From contig JAKPPT010000068.1 of assembly GCA_029547205.1 (NCBI GenBank), forward strand, positions 288,014-352,013: 64,000 nt of DNA. Reading direction: 5' to 3'. Below the pieces are notes generated by a model. It made no database searches and was not told the DNA's origin. It worked only from the letters and a program-made list of their open reading frames with translations. The DNA is from Spirochaetota bacterium (GTDB taxonomy: Bacteria > Spirochaetota > Spirochaetia > Treponematales > UBA12059). Made by a program: the position numbers and the translations under genes. The first letter of the stretch is position 1. The number at the start of each line of letters is the position of its first letter. Positions 40,824-52,133 of the stretch are shown here, piece by piece.

Positions 40824-42650
40824 ATGAAATCAACACAGTATATGGAACTACTTGAACAGTTTAAACTTTTGCACTTTGCTGCCAATCCACAGCTCATAGC
40901 AAATTTAGAAGGATTGTTGCTTGCTAATGAACATTTCCTGGATATTCAGTGGGGAAGCCTCCGCTCGCGTGAAGTTGCCACTAATGGACTCCTCATGCTC
41001 AGTGAGCACTATCTCATTTTTGTATCAGGTCTGTCCCCACTTGTCAAAGTATGGACTCTGGGCAGTCTCACCCCTATATCAGGAATGCCTTTCCCTACAC
41101 AACCACTCACATTCGGTACTGCATGGAATGTACTCGGTGAAACATGGATCTTTGAAAGCCCACTCCCCATTTCGATACCTGCCAGTAAACCCATCAATCT
41201 AGCAGCAGATGAGCAAAAACCAACTGTAGGAATGGAAGATCCAATACTTTCGGGAGCTCACCATTTTCTTGAATCAATTACCCCATTCGTTCCAGCTATT
41301 CTTCCCGATGTATGGGGGATTGCAGCAACCTGTTACGATTTTTGCGGAATGGCAACCAGTAATAAAAAAGTGTTTGCCAGTTTAACCCTCCTACCATTTG
41401 CTTCAAAAAAGACTATTTCTATTGATGATCTTAAAACTTATTTCCGATCTCCGGTGCTTTCAGGAGAAGCTCGTAAAGAGCTTGAGTTTTTAGCACAAGA
41501 TATTGAACAGGAACTAAGAAAATTCAGGCTCAAACAATGGGGAAAACAGCTTGCAAAGCTCCAGGAAAGCGATAGATTACGGGGCGAATCACTTTTTACG
41601 CGAGCTGCTCAAGCATGTATCCGATGGGCTGATATCTTTGTAACCGCCGATGTAATGCCGCCAGGCAGTGCAGAGTTTTTACAGAAAATTAATAAAACAA
41701 TAATGAATCCTCGTTCCATCACGCCAGAATCGGCACACACAGCTCAGAAAAGCAGTACAAAACATCCTGATTATTCACAAGTTGATGAACAACATACGGC
41801 AAAATCGACGCCACCAATCCATGAAACAGCACCAGAAAAACCAAACCTGGAAGAAGCACTTGCAAAGCTTGAGCGTTTAACCGGGATGAAACCGATTAAA
41901 GAACAAATCCGCACACTTTCCAACCTCATGCTCATCCATCAAAAACGCAAAGCAATGAATATGCCAATTCCATCGATATCATTGCATTCTGTTTTTACCG
42001 GTAACCCAGGTACTGGTAAGACTACCGTCGCAAGACTCCTTGGAGAAATTTTTGCAGCACAAGGATTCTTAAAAAGCGGCCATTTAGTGGAAACGGATCG
42101 CGCAGGGCTCGTAGCAGGTTTTGTTGGTCAGACAGCCATAAAAGTTGATGAAGTAGTTAGCCAGGCACTGGATGGAATTCTCTTTATCGATGAAGCATAT
42201 ACCTTAGCAGGTCAGCAAAATGCTAATGATTTTGGTCAAGAAGCTATTGAAACGTTGCTCAAGCGAATGGAAGACTATAGGGACAGACTTATTGTTATTG
42301 TTGCAGGTTATCCGGAAGAAATGGACACATTTCTCAAGGCAAATCCAGGTTTAGCTAGCCGTTTTTCTCGAAGTTTCCATTTTGAGGATTTTACGCCAGA
42401 AGAACTTGAAGAAATATTTATGCGATTTGTTACAGACACCGATATGAAAATTACACCTTCGGCTCTTGAGAAACTTCGTGCTCATCTCAAACAGGAATAT
42501 GAAAACCGTAATAAATTTTTTGGAAACGGCAGATTGGTCAGAAATATCTTTGAAAAAACATTGGAAAATCAGGCAAATCGTCTTGCACCGCTTCCAGACA
42601 TCAGTCCAGAACTGATTGCAACTATTGAGGCAAGCGACCTTCCATTTTGA
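40824..42650 (+). CDS. CbbX/SpoVK-like AAA+ ATPase
   Basis: VFTGNPGTGKTTVARLLGEIF; GILFIDEAYTLAG; DYRDRLIVIVAGYPEEM. Confidence 0.88.
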   Translation: MKSTQYMELLEQFKLLHFAANPQLIANLEGLLLANEHFLDIQWGSLRSREVATNGLLMLSEHYLIFVSGLSPLVKVWTLGSLTPISGMPFPTQPLTFGTAWNVLGETWIFESPLPISIPASKPINLAADEQKPTVGMEDPILSGAHHFLESITPFVPAILPDVWGIAATCYDFCGMATSNKKVFASLTLLPFASKKTISIDDLKTYFRSPVLSGEARKELEFLAQDIEQELRKFRLKQWGKQLAKLQESDRLRGESLFTRAAQACIRWADIFVTADVMPPGSAEFLQKINKTIMNPRSITPESAHTAQKSSTKHPDYSQVDEQHTAKSTPPIHETAPEKPNLEEALAKLERLTGMKPIKEQIRTLSNLMLIHQKRKAMNMPIPSISLHSVFTGNPGTGKTTVARLLGEIFAAQGFLKSGHLVETDRAGLVAGFVGQTAIKVDEVVSQALDGILFIDEAYTLAGQQNANDFGQEAIETLLKRMEDYRDRLIVIVAGYPEEMDTFLKANPGLASRFSRSFHFEDFTPEELEEIFMRFVTDTDMKITPSALEKLRAHLKQEYENRNKFFGNGRLVRNIFEKTLENQANRLAPLPDISPELIATIEASDLPF

Positions 42651-42670
42651 TTGTTCTAGTAAATGCAAAA

Positions 42671-42701
42671 AACAAAGAGACCGAGCTTAAACCCGGTCTC
42701 T
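42671..42701 (-). terminator. Terminator downstream of tRNA-Ala
   Basis: AGAGACCG...CGGTCTCT stem; on the - strand followed by TTTGTTTTTT. Confidence 0.75.
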
Positions 42702-42705
42702 TTAT

Positions 42706-42779
<74 letters not shown>

Positions 42780-42904
42780 ATTACAGGTGAGTCATAACAC
42801 CAGTACCACAAAGCACGCTGCTGTGTCAAGATAAGTCATCGATTCATTTTTCCCCCACAGTTTGCACTAGCGTAAAACAATAAAAAAATGGTATAGTCAT
42901 TATT

Positions 42905-43786
42905 GTGAAAAAAATACAATCTGACCCCAAAAACAATCCCGACATACTAACGAATACCGAATATACTCCACAAAATAACAGACAGCGCATACCAGAGACT
43001 CCTGTTTGCAGCCGAGAAGCAGTTAAAGCACTTGCTGCCAGGCGGCCGCATTGTATTCGCAGACTGTTTATGGATGAACAGAGTGTGAAAGAATTTGGCG
43101 AACTCTGTTCGTACCTGGCTCGTGAACACAAGCTCTACCGCATAGCCCGAGAAGACGAGCTTCAAAAACTTTCAGGGACAGTCCACCATCAAGGTGTGGT
43201 GGCTATGATTGAAGACACAAAACTGCAACCACTTTCAGTAGAAGACGCACAAATGCTCAACAAATCGAGCAATATTATCCTGCTCGATGACATCGGAGAT
43301 GATCACAATATAGGAGCCATCGCGCGAACAGCTGCATTTTTTGGTTTTGACAGCATTATTTTAACTGGCAATAAAACTAAACTCACTCCAGGCATGTATC
43401 GCGTAGCACGAGGGGGTATTGAATACCTTTCGATGTACTATGCAGAATCTGCAGCATCAATTATTTCCGCTTGTCCACACCAGCTCAAAATAGCTGCAGC
43501 TGCCCATGGTGGTCGTGCCATCAATGAAGCGCTTAAACAGTTTGCATATCCTGTAAACCATACAAAGCAGAAGCCAGGATGCATTCTAGTGCTTGGCAAT
43601 GAAGAACACGGATTGAGTCAGGAAGCTCTCGCTGCATGTCCAATCCATGTCACAATTCAAGGAAAAGGTACTTTAGAAAGCCTCAATGTCACACAGGCGG
43701 CAGCAATCCTCATGAACGAGCTAATTTCATGGCTAACACGCAGCGCTTATACGACATATCACAAAACACAGAGAACAAAACGGTAG
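42905..43786 (+). CDS. TrmH/SpoU-family RNA 2'-O-methyltransferase
   Basis: LLDDIGDDHNIGAIARTAAFFGFDSIILTGN; ILVLGNEEHGLSQ; ESLNVTQAAAILMNE; GTG start. Confidence 0.9.
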   Translation: MKKIQSDPKNNPDILTNTEYTPQNNRQRIPETPVCSREAVKALAARRPHCIRRLFMDEQSVKEFGELCSYLAREHKLYRIAREDELQKLSGTVHHQGVVAMIEDTKLQPLSVEDAQMLNKSSNIILLDDIGDDHNIGAIARTAAFFGFDSIILTGNKTKLTPGMYRVARGGIEYLSMYYAESAASIISACPHQLKIAAAAHGGRAINEALKQFAYPVNHTKQKPGCILVLGNEEHGLSQEALAACPIHVTIQGKGTLESLNVTQAAAILMNELISWLTRSAYTTYHKTQRTKR

Positions 43787-43837
43787 CAGAGACGAGCTCA
43801 ATGACACGCTAAGCTGCTTTTTGATATACTAGCGCGC

Positions 43838-44770
43838 ATGCAAATCTCAACTCAACTTCTTGAAACGATATATAATCGGGCTCGAACAGAGACGAAAGCT
43901 GGCAGTGTAGCCACCTACATACCAGAACTTGCTAAGGCCAATCCCGATGATTTTGGTCTTGCAGTATTCGATGCAACGGGGACACTCTATACTTGCGGAT
44001 TTTCATCAAAATTTTTTACAATTCAAAGCATTTCAAAAGCCTTTGCACTGCTCTATACACTGGAAACCTTTGGGCACGAAGCTGTTTTTTCACGTGTTGG
44101 CAAAGAACCAACAGGTGATCCTTTTAATTCTATAATACGACTCGAAACTAGTTCGCAACGAAAACCATTCAATCCATTCATTAATGCTGGAGCAATTGTT
44201 ATTTCGAGCATGTTACCTGGTACATCTCCACATGAAAAAATAGAAAATTTGTGTGACTTTTTAGCACACATGATCGATACCAATACAGGTACTTTACAAT
44301 ACAATACTGATGTGTTCCTTTCAGAAAAGGCTACCGGTGCTAGAAATAGAGCAATAGCGTGGTTTCTTAAAGAGCTCAAACTCATTGATGGTGATGTTGA
44401 AGAAGTACTTGATACCTATTTTATGCAGTGTTCAATTATGCTTTCTGCTGAAGCACTGGCAAAAATTGGTCTCATACTTGCATTTGATGGCATTGATCCG
44501 GTAAGCAGGCAACGATTCTTTTCAGAAAACTCTGCACACATATGTAAAAGCCTCATGATAACCTGTGGTTTATATGATGGCTCTGGAGAGTTTGCTGTAG
44601 AAACCGGTATCCCTGCAAAAAGCGGCGTTGGCGGAGGCATTATCGCTGCCGTGCGGGATAGAATGGGCATTGGTGTTTATGGTCCTGCATTAGATTCTCG
44701 AGGAAACTCAGCAGCTGGACTTACAGCCTTAAAGCTCCTTTCGGAAGCGCTTGATTTACGCGTACTGTAG
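43838..44770 (+). CDS. glsA: Glutaminase
   Basis: TIQSISKAFALLYTLE; RKPFNPFINAGAIVISSML; PAKSGVGGGIIAAVRDRMGIGVYGPALDSRGNSAAG. Confidence 0.95.
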   Translation: MQISTQLLETIYNRARTETKAGSVATYIPELAKANPDDFGLAVFDATGTLYTCGFSSKFFTIQSISKAFALLYTLETFGHEAVFSRVGKEPTGDPFNSIIRLETSSQRKPFNPFINAGAIVISSMLPGTSPHEKIENLCDFLAHMIDTNTGTLQYNTDVFLSEKATGARNRAIAWFLKELKLIDGDVEEVLDTYFMQCSIMLSAEALAKIGLILAFDGIDPVSRQRFFSENSAHICKSLMITCGLYDGSGEFAVETGIPAKSGVGGGIIAAVRDRMGIGVYGPALDSRGNSAAGLTALKLLSEALDLRVL

Positions 44771-44787
44771 CGGTGAAAAATTAGGAC

Positions 44788-46986
44788 CTATAGTTTCTTT
44801 AGTAATATTGCTGTAACATCATCAGCCATTTTTGCACCACTCGTAAAGAACCGCCACTCCTGAATGATGTAATCGAGCATTCCCTGCGCACTCCCTTGAG
44901 GAGCAGATGACAGGGCCGATAGTATTCCTTCCTGACCAAACTCCTGACGGTCCACGTTTCTTGCTTCAGAAATTCCATCGGTATATACAAGAATTACATC
45001 GCCTGGCTGAACCTTAAAACGGATTGATTTATAAAGTGATTCTATACCCTTCCGACCCATTGGTAACCCGCGATATTCGTCATTTCCTGGTGGTCTGAGT
45101 TCCAGTGCATATGGTTTTTTAGAACTCTTATACACTATTTCGGTATGAGCAGCATTAGAATACTCTATGCTGCCATCGTCAGATAATCGGAGCAGTGCAG
45201 CTGTGAGGTAATGTTCCACACTCTGCAGCTCATCACAGAGTTCTTTATTAACAATCGACATTACTTTTCCTAATGGCAAGTTCCTGTATTTGAGAAAGTT
45301 TCTATAAAAAATTGAACGAGCAAGAACTGTGATCAAGCCCGAGGCTATTCCATGTCCGGAAACATCTGCTACAACAATGCCAGCTAATGCATTACTAATT
45401 GTATAAAAATCATAAAAGTCTCCCGATACACCGCTTGCTGGAATAAAAACAAAGGCAGCTTCCCATGCTGATGTTCGAGGAGCTTCCGACGGGAAAAATC
45501 CTATTTGCACTTGCGTTGCAATACGTAAATCCATTTGAGCTTCTTGATGGGCTCTTTCAAGCTTTTGTGCTGTTTCTGTTAAATTCTTATTAAAAACATC
45601 CTGTTCTTTTAATTTTTGACTTAATTCTTCTGTTCGCTTGTTCACCTTTTTCTCAAGAACCATATTGGTCAATTCGACGTGTCGATAAACAAAGAAAAAT
45701 TGAGCAGCAAGCAATGTAGCTGAACCAAAAACCAAAATCAAAAAACCAATTTGAGCCATCATCTCAAATTGATTTCCTCCAAATGCAATGATGTTCAAAA
45801 AGCTCGTTGCAATAACAACAGCCATACCCTGTAAAAATCTCACCATATCAACACGTTGAAAACTTCTCACTAGCAGAAACAGCACACTTTGTTTTTTTTC
45901 TGTTGTAATGCGTTTATAATGTCGGAGTGCATGGCGATATGGAACATACAAATCACGGTACAATACATAAATAGCAGGAATAAACCCAACTATACTCCAT
46001 ATAAAATTGATTAATTCAGTGAATACAAATAATTGAACTACAAAGAAAATTCCAGCAATACCTGCTAAAACTAATGCAAACTTTGAAAGTCTTTTATGAA
46101 TAGCAACATCAATAAACGCTACAAACATGGGTAACAATATATAGAGTGTCCCCGTTCGTATTGCATCAGTTATACGTGTATCTAAAATGACATCATGGAT
46201 TACATATGTTCTTGAAAGGAGATGAATACCTAAAATAAACGATGCAAGTGCAAAATACAGATAGGCTCTGTTTTGACGGCGGAGAAAATAAAAAATTAAA
46301 TGATAAATTCCAAAAAAGAGATACACACCTATAAAGGCAAGCTGTATATATTGTGTACGTTTGCGGAGTAACGACAAGTAATCACCAATAACGTATCCCT
46401 TTCGCGCTGTAAGTCCTGTTTTTTCACTGAGCGGATCGCCTTCAATCATAAATGCAAGCAGATTTGTTCCTGATTTAATCAATCGCCGATCAATATTGAT
46501 AAGAGCACCTCGTACATTACGTTCTACCCCCCGAGGTAGAGCATCATAACCACGTGATGATTCGTTATGAATTAGTGTTCCATTAAAATAAACTTGCCAA
46601 TTAACCCCAATTTGTTCAAGAAAGAGTGTTACACCACCTTTTTCTGTATAGTCTTCTTCATAAATCGTAAAAGGAATAACAATAGTAAAACGCTGAGACT
46701 TCATTTTTGCATTAGAGAATAGTGGTGGCTTTTTAATTCCAGGCAAACCAACATCACGAATGATCACAGATCGTGAACCCTTGTTCCCCAGCACAGAAAT
46801 CCATGAACTGTCATTAAGTTTAGGTGGGAATAATATCCAGGAAGGTTCAAAACCTGGTCTTATAAACAAAGCGTATTCAGTTAAATCGATTTCTTGTGCA
46901 CAGACTGAAACGACACTGCTTACAATAAAGAAAAGTAATAAAAACAAATGTATTTTTTTACTATTAAGAATCTTCACTGCGTGCAC
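44788..46986 (-). CDS. 7TM-DISM-like receptor with C-terminal SpoIIE phosphatase
   Basis: Extracellular sensor region, multiple TMs, ASGVSGDFYDFYTI...VVADVSGHGIASGLITVLA...VILVYTDGISEA. Confidence 0.85.
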   Translation of the reverse strand: MHAVKILNSKKIHLFLLLFFIVSSVVSVCAQEIDLTEYALFIRPGFEPSWILFPPKLNDSSWISVLGNKGSRSVIIRDVGLPGIKKPPLFSNAKMKSQRFTIVIPFTIYEEDYTEKGGVTLFLEQIGVNWQVYFNGTLIHNESSRGYDALPRGVERNVRGALINIDRRLIKSGTNLLAFMIEGDPLSEKTGLTARKGYVIGDYLSLLRKRTQYIQLAFIGVYLFFGIYHLIFYFLRRQNRAYLYFALASFILGIHLLSRTYVIHDVILDTRITDAIRTGTLYILLPMFVAFIDVAIHKRLSKFALVLAGIAGIFFVVQLFVFTELINFIWSIVGFIPAIYVLYRDLYVPYRHALRHYKRITTEKKQSVLFLLVRSFQRVDMVRFLQGMAVVIATSFLNIIAFGGNQFEMMAQIGFLILVFGSATLLAAQFFFVYRHVELTNMVLEKKVNKRTEELSQKLKEQDVFNKNLTETAQKLERAHQEAQMDLRIATQVQIGFFPSEAPRTSAWEAAFVFIPASGVSGDFYDFYTISNALAGIVVADVSGHGIASGLITVLARSIFYRNFLKYRNLPLGKVMSIVNKELCDELQSVEHYLTAALLRLSDDGSIEYSNAAHTEIVYKSSKKPYALELRPPGNDEYRGLPMGRKGIESLYKSIRFKVQPGDVILVYTDGISEARNVDRQEFGQEGILSALSSAPQGSAQGMLDYIIQEWRFFTSGAKMADDVTAILLKKL

Positions 46987-47587
46987 GTTTTTTGAGCTCC
47001 TTTATTTTATCCCGTATAATTGCAGCTGTTTCATAATCTTCTTTTTCTATTGCAGATTTTAATTCTATTTCAAGAGCTTCAAGCTCACTAATTAAAGGAT
47101 CCGCTGCAGCTATACCTTTTGTATCAAAATCAGTCATTGATCCTCTCTCATCTTTATCGGAAGGATTTACAAGATCAATTAGAATTCCAGCTTCATTGAC
47201 AACATGTTCAGCGATATATATCGGGCACATAACACGAACAGCCAAAGCCAGAGCATCCGAAGGACGAGCATCAACAATAACAAGATGATCAGAACCATTT
47301 ACATTCAGTTTTAATCTGCCATAATATGTTCCATCAACTAAATCACAAATTTCAATACGTTCCAATGTAACATGAAGTGATTTAAAAATTTGTATAATTA
47401 GATCATGGGTAAAAGGTCGTGAAGTGTTCAATTTACCAAGTCCAATTAAAATTGCCTGCGTTTCCATCTGTCCTATGAAAATAGGTACAACAATATCAGC
47501 ATCTGTAGGACGCACAAATACAACATTGCCTTGCTCAGTTTGAGCAACAGTCCATATTTCTGCTGGGATCAACATATCTGAGCTCAT
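46964..47587 (-). CDS. Bifunctional nuclease domain (DUF151) protein with C-terminal UVR motif
   Basis: VVPIFIGQMETQAILIGLGKLNTSRPFTHDLI; VDARPSDALALAVR; ELKSAIEKEDYETAAIIRDKIKELK. Confidence 0.88.
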   Translation of the reverse strand: MSSDMLIPAEIWTVAQTEQGNVVFVRPTDADIVVPIFIGQMETQAILIGLGKLNTSRPFTHDLIIQIFKSLHVTLERIEICDLVDGTYYGRLKLNVNGSDHLVIVDARPSDALALAVRVMCPIYIAEHVVNEAGILIDLVNPSDKDERGSMTDFDTKGIAAADPLISELEALEIELKSAIEKEDYETAAIIRDKIKELKKRARSEDS

Positions 47588-47795
47588 AGTACTTTCCTTT
47601 ATAAAGTTATTGTTTTCAAAACCTATTGTATATAATGATTATATATTTTCAAAAGAAACGCAAGTAATTAACGGATTTTAACTTAATTATAGTTATAAAA
47701 CTATGCCGTTCAAAAAGCAGCCTATAGTATCTCAATAAACTGCATTGAACAGCATAGATCTGTGTATTATATTCTGTAATAGTCGAACGTACTAG

Positions 47796-50700
47796 TTACT
47801 TCCCGCAACCCTCACAGCCAACATTGCAATCTGCACAGGTCAGCGGTATTCCATCATGTTGATTATCATCAGAATTATCATCGATGAGGCTTTCAACATT
47901 GCCACCTCGATAGCGAAGCACATTAACCATAAAGATATTGAGTTTGTTCACAATGCTTGGTGGCAATTGATTTCCATCAACTTCTACTGATATCACAGGA
48001 TAATTCCTGTCTCGAGCCCACGGTGTAAAAAGTCCTTCAATTACACGTCCAATTAAACATGCAAATGGAGAAATGTTTACAATTCCAGAGTAGCCTTCTT
48101 CCATTGCTGTTGCTGCAACACCCGTTGATACAGCAATTTCCGAATTGAGTTCATGGTTGACAAAGTTCTTTGCCGTATTTGCCATAATGTGGTGCATATT
48201 CTCCGGTGCATGCGGTATAAGCCCTGTTTCTCCTAAAATCTTCTTAACATCCTTTTCTACCTGATGTTTCCACCATTCTTCAAGTTTAAGCCTTATATAC
48301 TTGCGCATTGGAACACTAAATAACCGCTTCCACCATGAAGTCAATTTTATCTCTTTTTTAAGTGCGTATTCTCGAACAAAATCGAGATAATGAATCCATT
48401 CACCGATACCTGACACCTTGACGACAATTCCTTTTGCGCTCATTAAATCAGTGAGCTCTCCAATTGCAAAATCATCGCGTCGAACATAGATTTCTCCAAC
48501 AACGAGCACACGGGGACACTCTTCCAATGTACGTTTAAGCGGTATCTTTTTTACTTCCTGTGCTATTCGTTTTAATTCAGATTTGAGCACTTTTGGATCT
48601 TTCTCTATTTTTGCCATCATTTCATACCAGGACTTGTTATATGCCTCGAGTGCTTCTTCCGGTTTTTCTGCAGTGGCTTTGAGCACTGTTTGAATATCTT
48701 TCATGTAGTCGGATACCACGAGACCACGCCACATATCTTTAGCAAAGTTTGGTCCAAGTTCGGTGTATGAGTTATCAGCTGATAGCGTAAATACAACGAC
48801 ATTTTCCAATTTGAGATCCCGGAAGAGATTTTCGTAATACACAAAATACTGACCGGTACGGCAAGGACCAGTAGTTATAGGGACAAAGAGCAGGTAAAGC
48901 TCATCTTTCCTGTACTGTGGAGATGAAAAAAACTGCAATGCACTACCTAACACGAGGTGACTTGGAACACATTCTTTACCGGATGCATGAGCACGGGCAA
49001 CCTGAATCGTTTTATTGGTTGCTACTGGTAATGCTACCGCATTTAAACCGATACCTCGCAAAGTTGCTGCCATAAATTCTGTGGAAACATTTCCCATATT
49101 TGACAGGAGGATTTTTACCCTTGGATTGTTCTTTACCGGAACGCTTTCACCGGTAATCCTGTTAATAACTCTAAGGCCTTCCGGTCCTGTCTGCATAAAC
49201 TTCCAGCCATTGTCATACCGTTCCATGCCAAGATCATTCTTTTTGGAACGATAACCATCGATAATGTCCAGGAAGGCCTCAACACGGGTATCAATACCGG
49301 CATCTGCTGAGTGTGAATCGAGTTCCAGCACGAGGAATGGCTTCTGTCCCATTATCCACTTTAAGTAATGGAGCATAAAGGAGTCCGGCGCACAGGAAAA
49401 GTTTGTAATAAATGTTACATAAATATTATCATAATCTTTTAGAAACTCTGCCGCTTTCATGTCCTGCTGACCATAGAACCAGTACATATTCGGGAAAATT
49501 TCTTCTGATTCAAATGGCAAAATATCAAACGGTATGACAGAGTAACCGCGCGTAGTAAATTTTCTTGGAATACCCATGTTTGCTTCTGGTGTAAATGCAT
49601 TATACGGGCGGCCTAGAATTGCAATGACAGGGCGCTCTGCTTTTTTTGCTTCTTCAATTGCTTCAATACCGAGCTTGCGGGCAGCAGAAAAGTATTCCCG
49701 CTGTTTTTGCAATGCTTTAGTAAAAGCACGCTCAATTTCATCAGATGGTATATTGAGTTTCTCTCCGCATTTCAGGAAATGCTCTAACGCTTTTTTATCA
49801 CCGTACTTAAAGCTGACAATCACCGGCAAAAATTTTTCATCAGGAATATCAGGGAATGCTTTTTGTATATAGTATGGGAAACTTTGTGTAATCGGGCAGA
49901 AATTTGCATGTACATCATCTTCGTAGCTCTGCATGTCTCTAAAATGAGGTACAAAAATATAATCTGCGCCTTTATCGATACAGTCCTGTACTGCACCATG
50001 GGCAATTTCTGCTGGGAAACAGTAGGTACTTTCTGCTCGAGCAACCCCCTCGTGGACAACATCGGAAGAAAGGAACGTCTTAATGCCAAGTTCATGGAAG
50101 AACCATGCATAGAGTGGATACAGAGTATGCACCGAAAACGCTCTTGGAATCCCTACAATATAATCACGCTTTTGTCTAAAGGTTGATGGCTGGGGTGCAT
50201 ATTCATTAAAGAGTAACTGCTGACGCTTTTCCACATAATCGAGAACTGGCACATCTTTAATTGCTTTGCGCATGTTCGTATACTTGGAGCAGCGGCCGCC
50301 AAACATATACGAGTGACCATTAACTTTCAAGATTTGAATAGGACAGTAATTATCACAGGATTTACAGGTAAATACTCGCTCATATTCGATTTCTCGGTTA
50401 ATAATTTCTTCGAGATCGAATTGTCCAGCTTTGAGAAGCCCTTCCTGATGCTTTCGTTTAGCGAGCAATGCCACACCAAAACAACCCATAAGTTCAGGAG
50501 ATGGCGGCACAAGAATATCTTTTTCAAGCATCATCGCGAAAGCAAGGGGAACAGCAATATTCTTTGCCACACCTCCCTGCAGGAACACTTTGCCTCCGAT
50601 AGTCCTATTTCCCACAACACGGTTAAGATAGTTTGCGACAATCGAAACAACAATACCAGCTGTTATATTTTCCTTACTTGCCCCCTGCTGCACAGCTTTG

Positions 50701-52133
50701 CGTATATCAGAATTGATAAAAGCTGAACAATGTTCTCCAAATTTAAGCGGAGCATCTGCCTTAAGCGCTATTGGACCGATATCTTTTGCACTATGAATTG
50801 AAAGATCCCCTGCTGCTGATTCTTCCAGGAACGATCCTGTACCAGCAGAACATGCTTCATTCATTGCATAATCTATCGGAACACCATTTTTTAAAAGCAC
50901 GTATTTTGCATCCTGACCGCCAATTTCAAAAATAGTTTCAACCTCTTTATCAAAATAGGTAGTTCCAACCGAGTGAGCGATGATCTCATTATAGACACCA
51001 GATGTCTCGAGAAATACACCTAAAATCTCGCGAGAAGAACCAGTCGTCGCTGCTAATTTTATATTTACTTTTGTATCACCAGTATCCTGCTTTACTTTTT
51101 CAAGAATTACTTTGAAACATTCCTTTGTTGCTTTTACAGGATCACCGTGTGTACGTCCATAATGACTTGCTACAATCTCATCAGTTTCTGCATCAATGAG
51201 ACATGCTTTTGTTGTTGTCGATCCACCATCGAGTCCCAAAATATACTCTCGATTTTTCTGAACCTTACCTTCGGGTTTATCAAAATACTTTACCCGATTC
51301 TGCCACTTTTTAAGGTCCTGCAATTTATCAAATTTTATCTGAATTGGTTTGAGAATCTTATCAAAGGCTGGTGCCGGAGTTCCCGATTCACGGGCTAATA
51401 CTGCAGCTCCAAATGCCTCAAAGACCGCTGCTATATCTGGAACAATAAAATTTATTGCTGGAGCTTTTTCTTTAATAAATCGGAGAATATGTTTATTTAA
51501 TGTTACACCACCCGTAAGCACAACCGTACCTTCATTGATTTTGGCTCGCTTGAGAAAATCAATAACCTTGGTTGCCATTACATCAGAAAGTGATAAAACA
51601 ATATCTTCTTTAGTTGCTTCACGCTTATTGAGCCTATGTGTACAATCGCTCTTCATAAACACCGAGCATCTGCTCGAAAGCGAAAGCAAGCGAGCTGTTT
51701 CCGGAACCTTTTCTATATCCGCCAGAGTCATATCCATGCGACCGAGCTGCTGCTTAAGAAATTCACCAGTACCGGAAGCACATTTATTGCCAGAAAAGTT
51801 ATTAATGATTTTTCCATTGCTGTCCAGGCGGTATACAACCATATCTTCACCGCCCATACTGACAATTGCATTGGCTTTAAGCCCTAATGTTTTCATTGCA
51901 GCTTCTATACAGAGCGGTTCAACTGTACCAGCTGCATTAAATAAGAATCGCCCTTCATTACCCGTCACTAAAAGCGGTATCCCTTCGGGAATTTTTGTCT
52001 GTTTTAACAAATTATTTAAGGCGAAAGAAAAATCCCCTTCATGCGGGGTCATACCCTTCCAGATGATAGTATCACCATCCAACAAAACCATTTTTAAGCT
52101 AGAAGAACCTATATTAATTCCCAATGTCTTCAT
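47796..52133 (-). CDS. Giant acyl-CoA dehydratase activase (BadF/BadG/BcrA/BcrD ATPase family, DUF2229-like C-terminus)
   Basis: Two activase modules (GINIGSSSLKMVLLDG; LGLDGGSTTTKACLID), SAGTGSFLEESA, C-terminal CADCNVGCEGCGK. Confidence 0.9.
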   Translation of the reverse strand: MKTLGINIGSSSLKMVLLDGDTIIWKGMTPHEGDFSFALNNLLKQTKIPEGIPLLVTGNEGRFLFNAAGTVEPLCIEAAMKTLGLKANAIVSMGGEDMVVYRLDSNGKIINNFSGNKCASGTGEFLKQQLGRMDMTLADIEKVPETARLLSLSSRCSVFMKSDCTHRLNKREATKEDIVLSLSDVMATKVIDFLKRAKINEGTVVLTGGVTLNKHILRFIKEKAPAINFIVPDIAAVFEAFGAAVLARESGTPAPAFDKILKPIQIKFDKLQDLKKWQNRVKYFDKPEGKVQKNREYILGLDGGSTTTKACLIDAETDEIVASHYGRTHGDPVKATKECFKVILEKVKQDTGDTKVNIKLAATTGSSREILGVFLETSGVYNEIIAHSVGTTYFDKEVETIFEIGGQDAKYVLLKNGVPIDYAMNEACSAGTGSFLEESAAGDLSIHSAKDIGPIALKADAPLKFGEHCSAFINSDIRKAVQQGASKENITAGIVVSIVANYLNRVVGNRTIGGKVFLQGGVAKNIAVPLAFAMMLEKDILVPPSPELMGCFGVALLAKRKHQEGLLKAGQFDLEEIINREIEYERVFTCKSCDNYCPIQILKVNGHSYMFGGRCSKYTNMRKAIKDVPVLDYVEKRQQLLFNEYAPQPSTFRQKRDYIVGIPRAFSVHTLYPLYAWFFHELGIKTFLSSDVVHEGVARAESTYCFPAEIAHGAVQDCIDKGADYIFVPHFRDMQSYEDDVHANFCPITQSFPYYIQKAFPDIPDEKFLPVIVSFKYGDKKALEHFLKCGEKLNIPSDEIERAFTKALQKQREYFSAARKLGIEAIEEAKKAERPVIAILGRPYNAFTPEANMGIPRKFTTRGYSVIPFDILPFESEEIFPNMYWFYGQQDMKAAEFLKDYDNIYVTFITNFSCAPDSFMLHYLKWIMGQKPFLVLELDSHSADAGIDTRVEAFLDIIDGYRSKKNDLGMERYDNGWKFMQTGPEGLRVINRITGESVPVKNNPRVKILLSNMGNVSTEFMAATLRGIGLNAVALPVATNKTIQVARAHASGKECVPSHLVLGSALQFFSSPQYRKDELYLLFVPITTGPCRTGQYFVYYENLFRDLKLENVVVFTLSADNSYTELGPNFAKDMWRGLVVSDYMKDIQTVLKATAEKPEEALEAYNKSWYEMMAKIEKDPKVLKSELKRIAQEVKKIPLKRTLEECPRVLVVGEIYVRRDDFAIGELTDLMSAKGIVVKVSGIGEWIHYLDFVREYALKKEIKLTSWWKRLFSVPMRKYIRLKLEEWWKHQVEKDVKKILGETGLIPHAPENMHHIMANTAKNFVNHELNSEIAVSTGVAATAMEEGYSGIVNISPFACLIGRVIEGLFTPWARDRNYPVISVEVDGNQLPPSIVNKLNIFMVNVLRYRGGNVESLIDDNSDDNQHDGIPLTCADCNVGCEGCGK

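Noticed and set aside
42270-42292. ctatagggacagac resembling the motif in the AAA+ ATPase gene
   Set aside because: It lacks CACTC and encodes the family-conserved DYRDRLIVIVAGY
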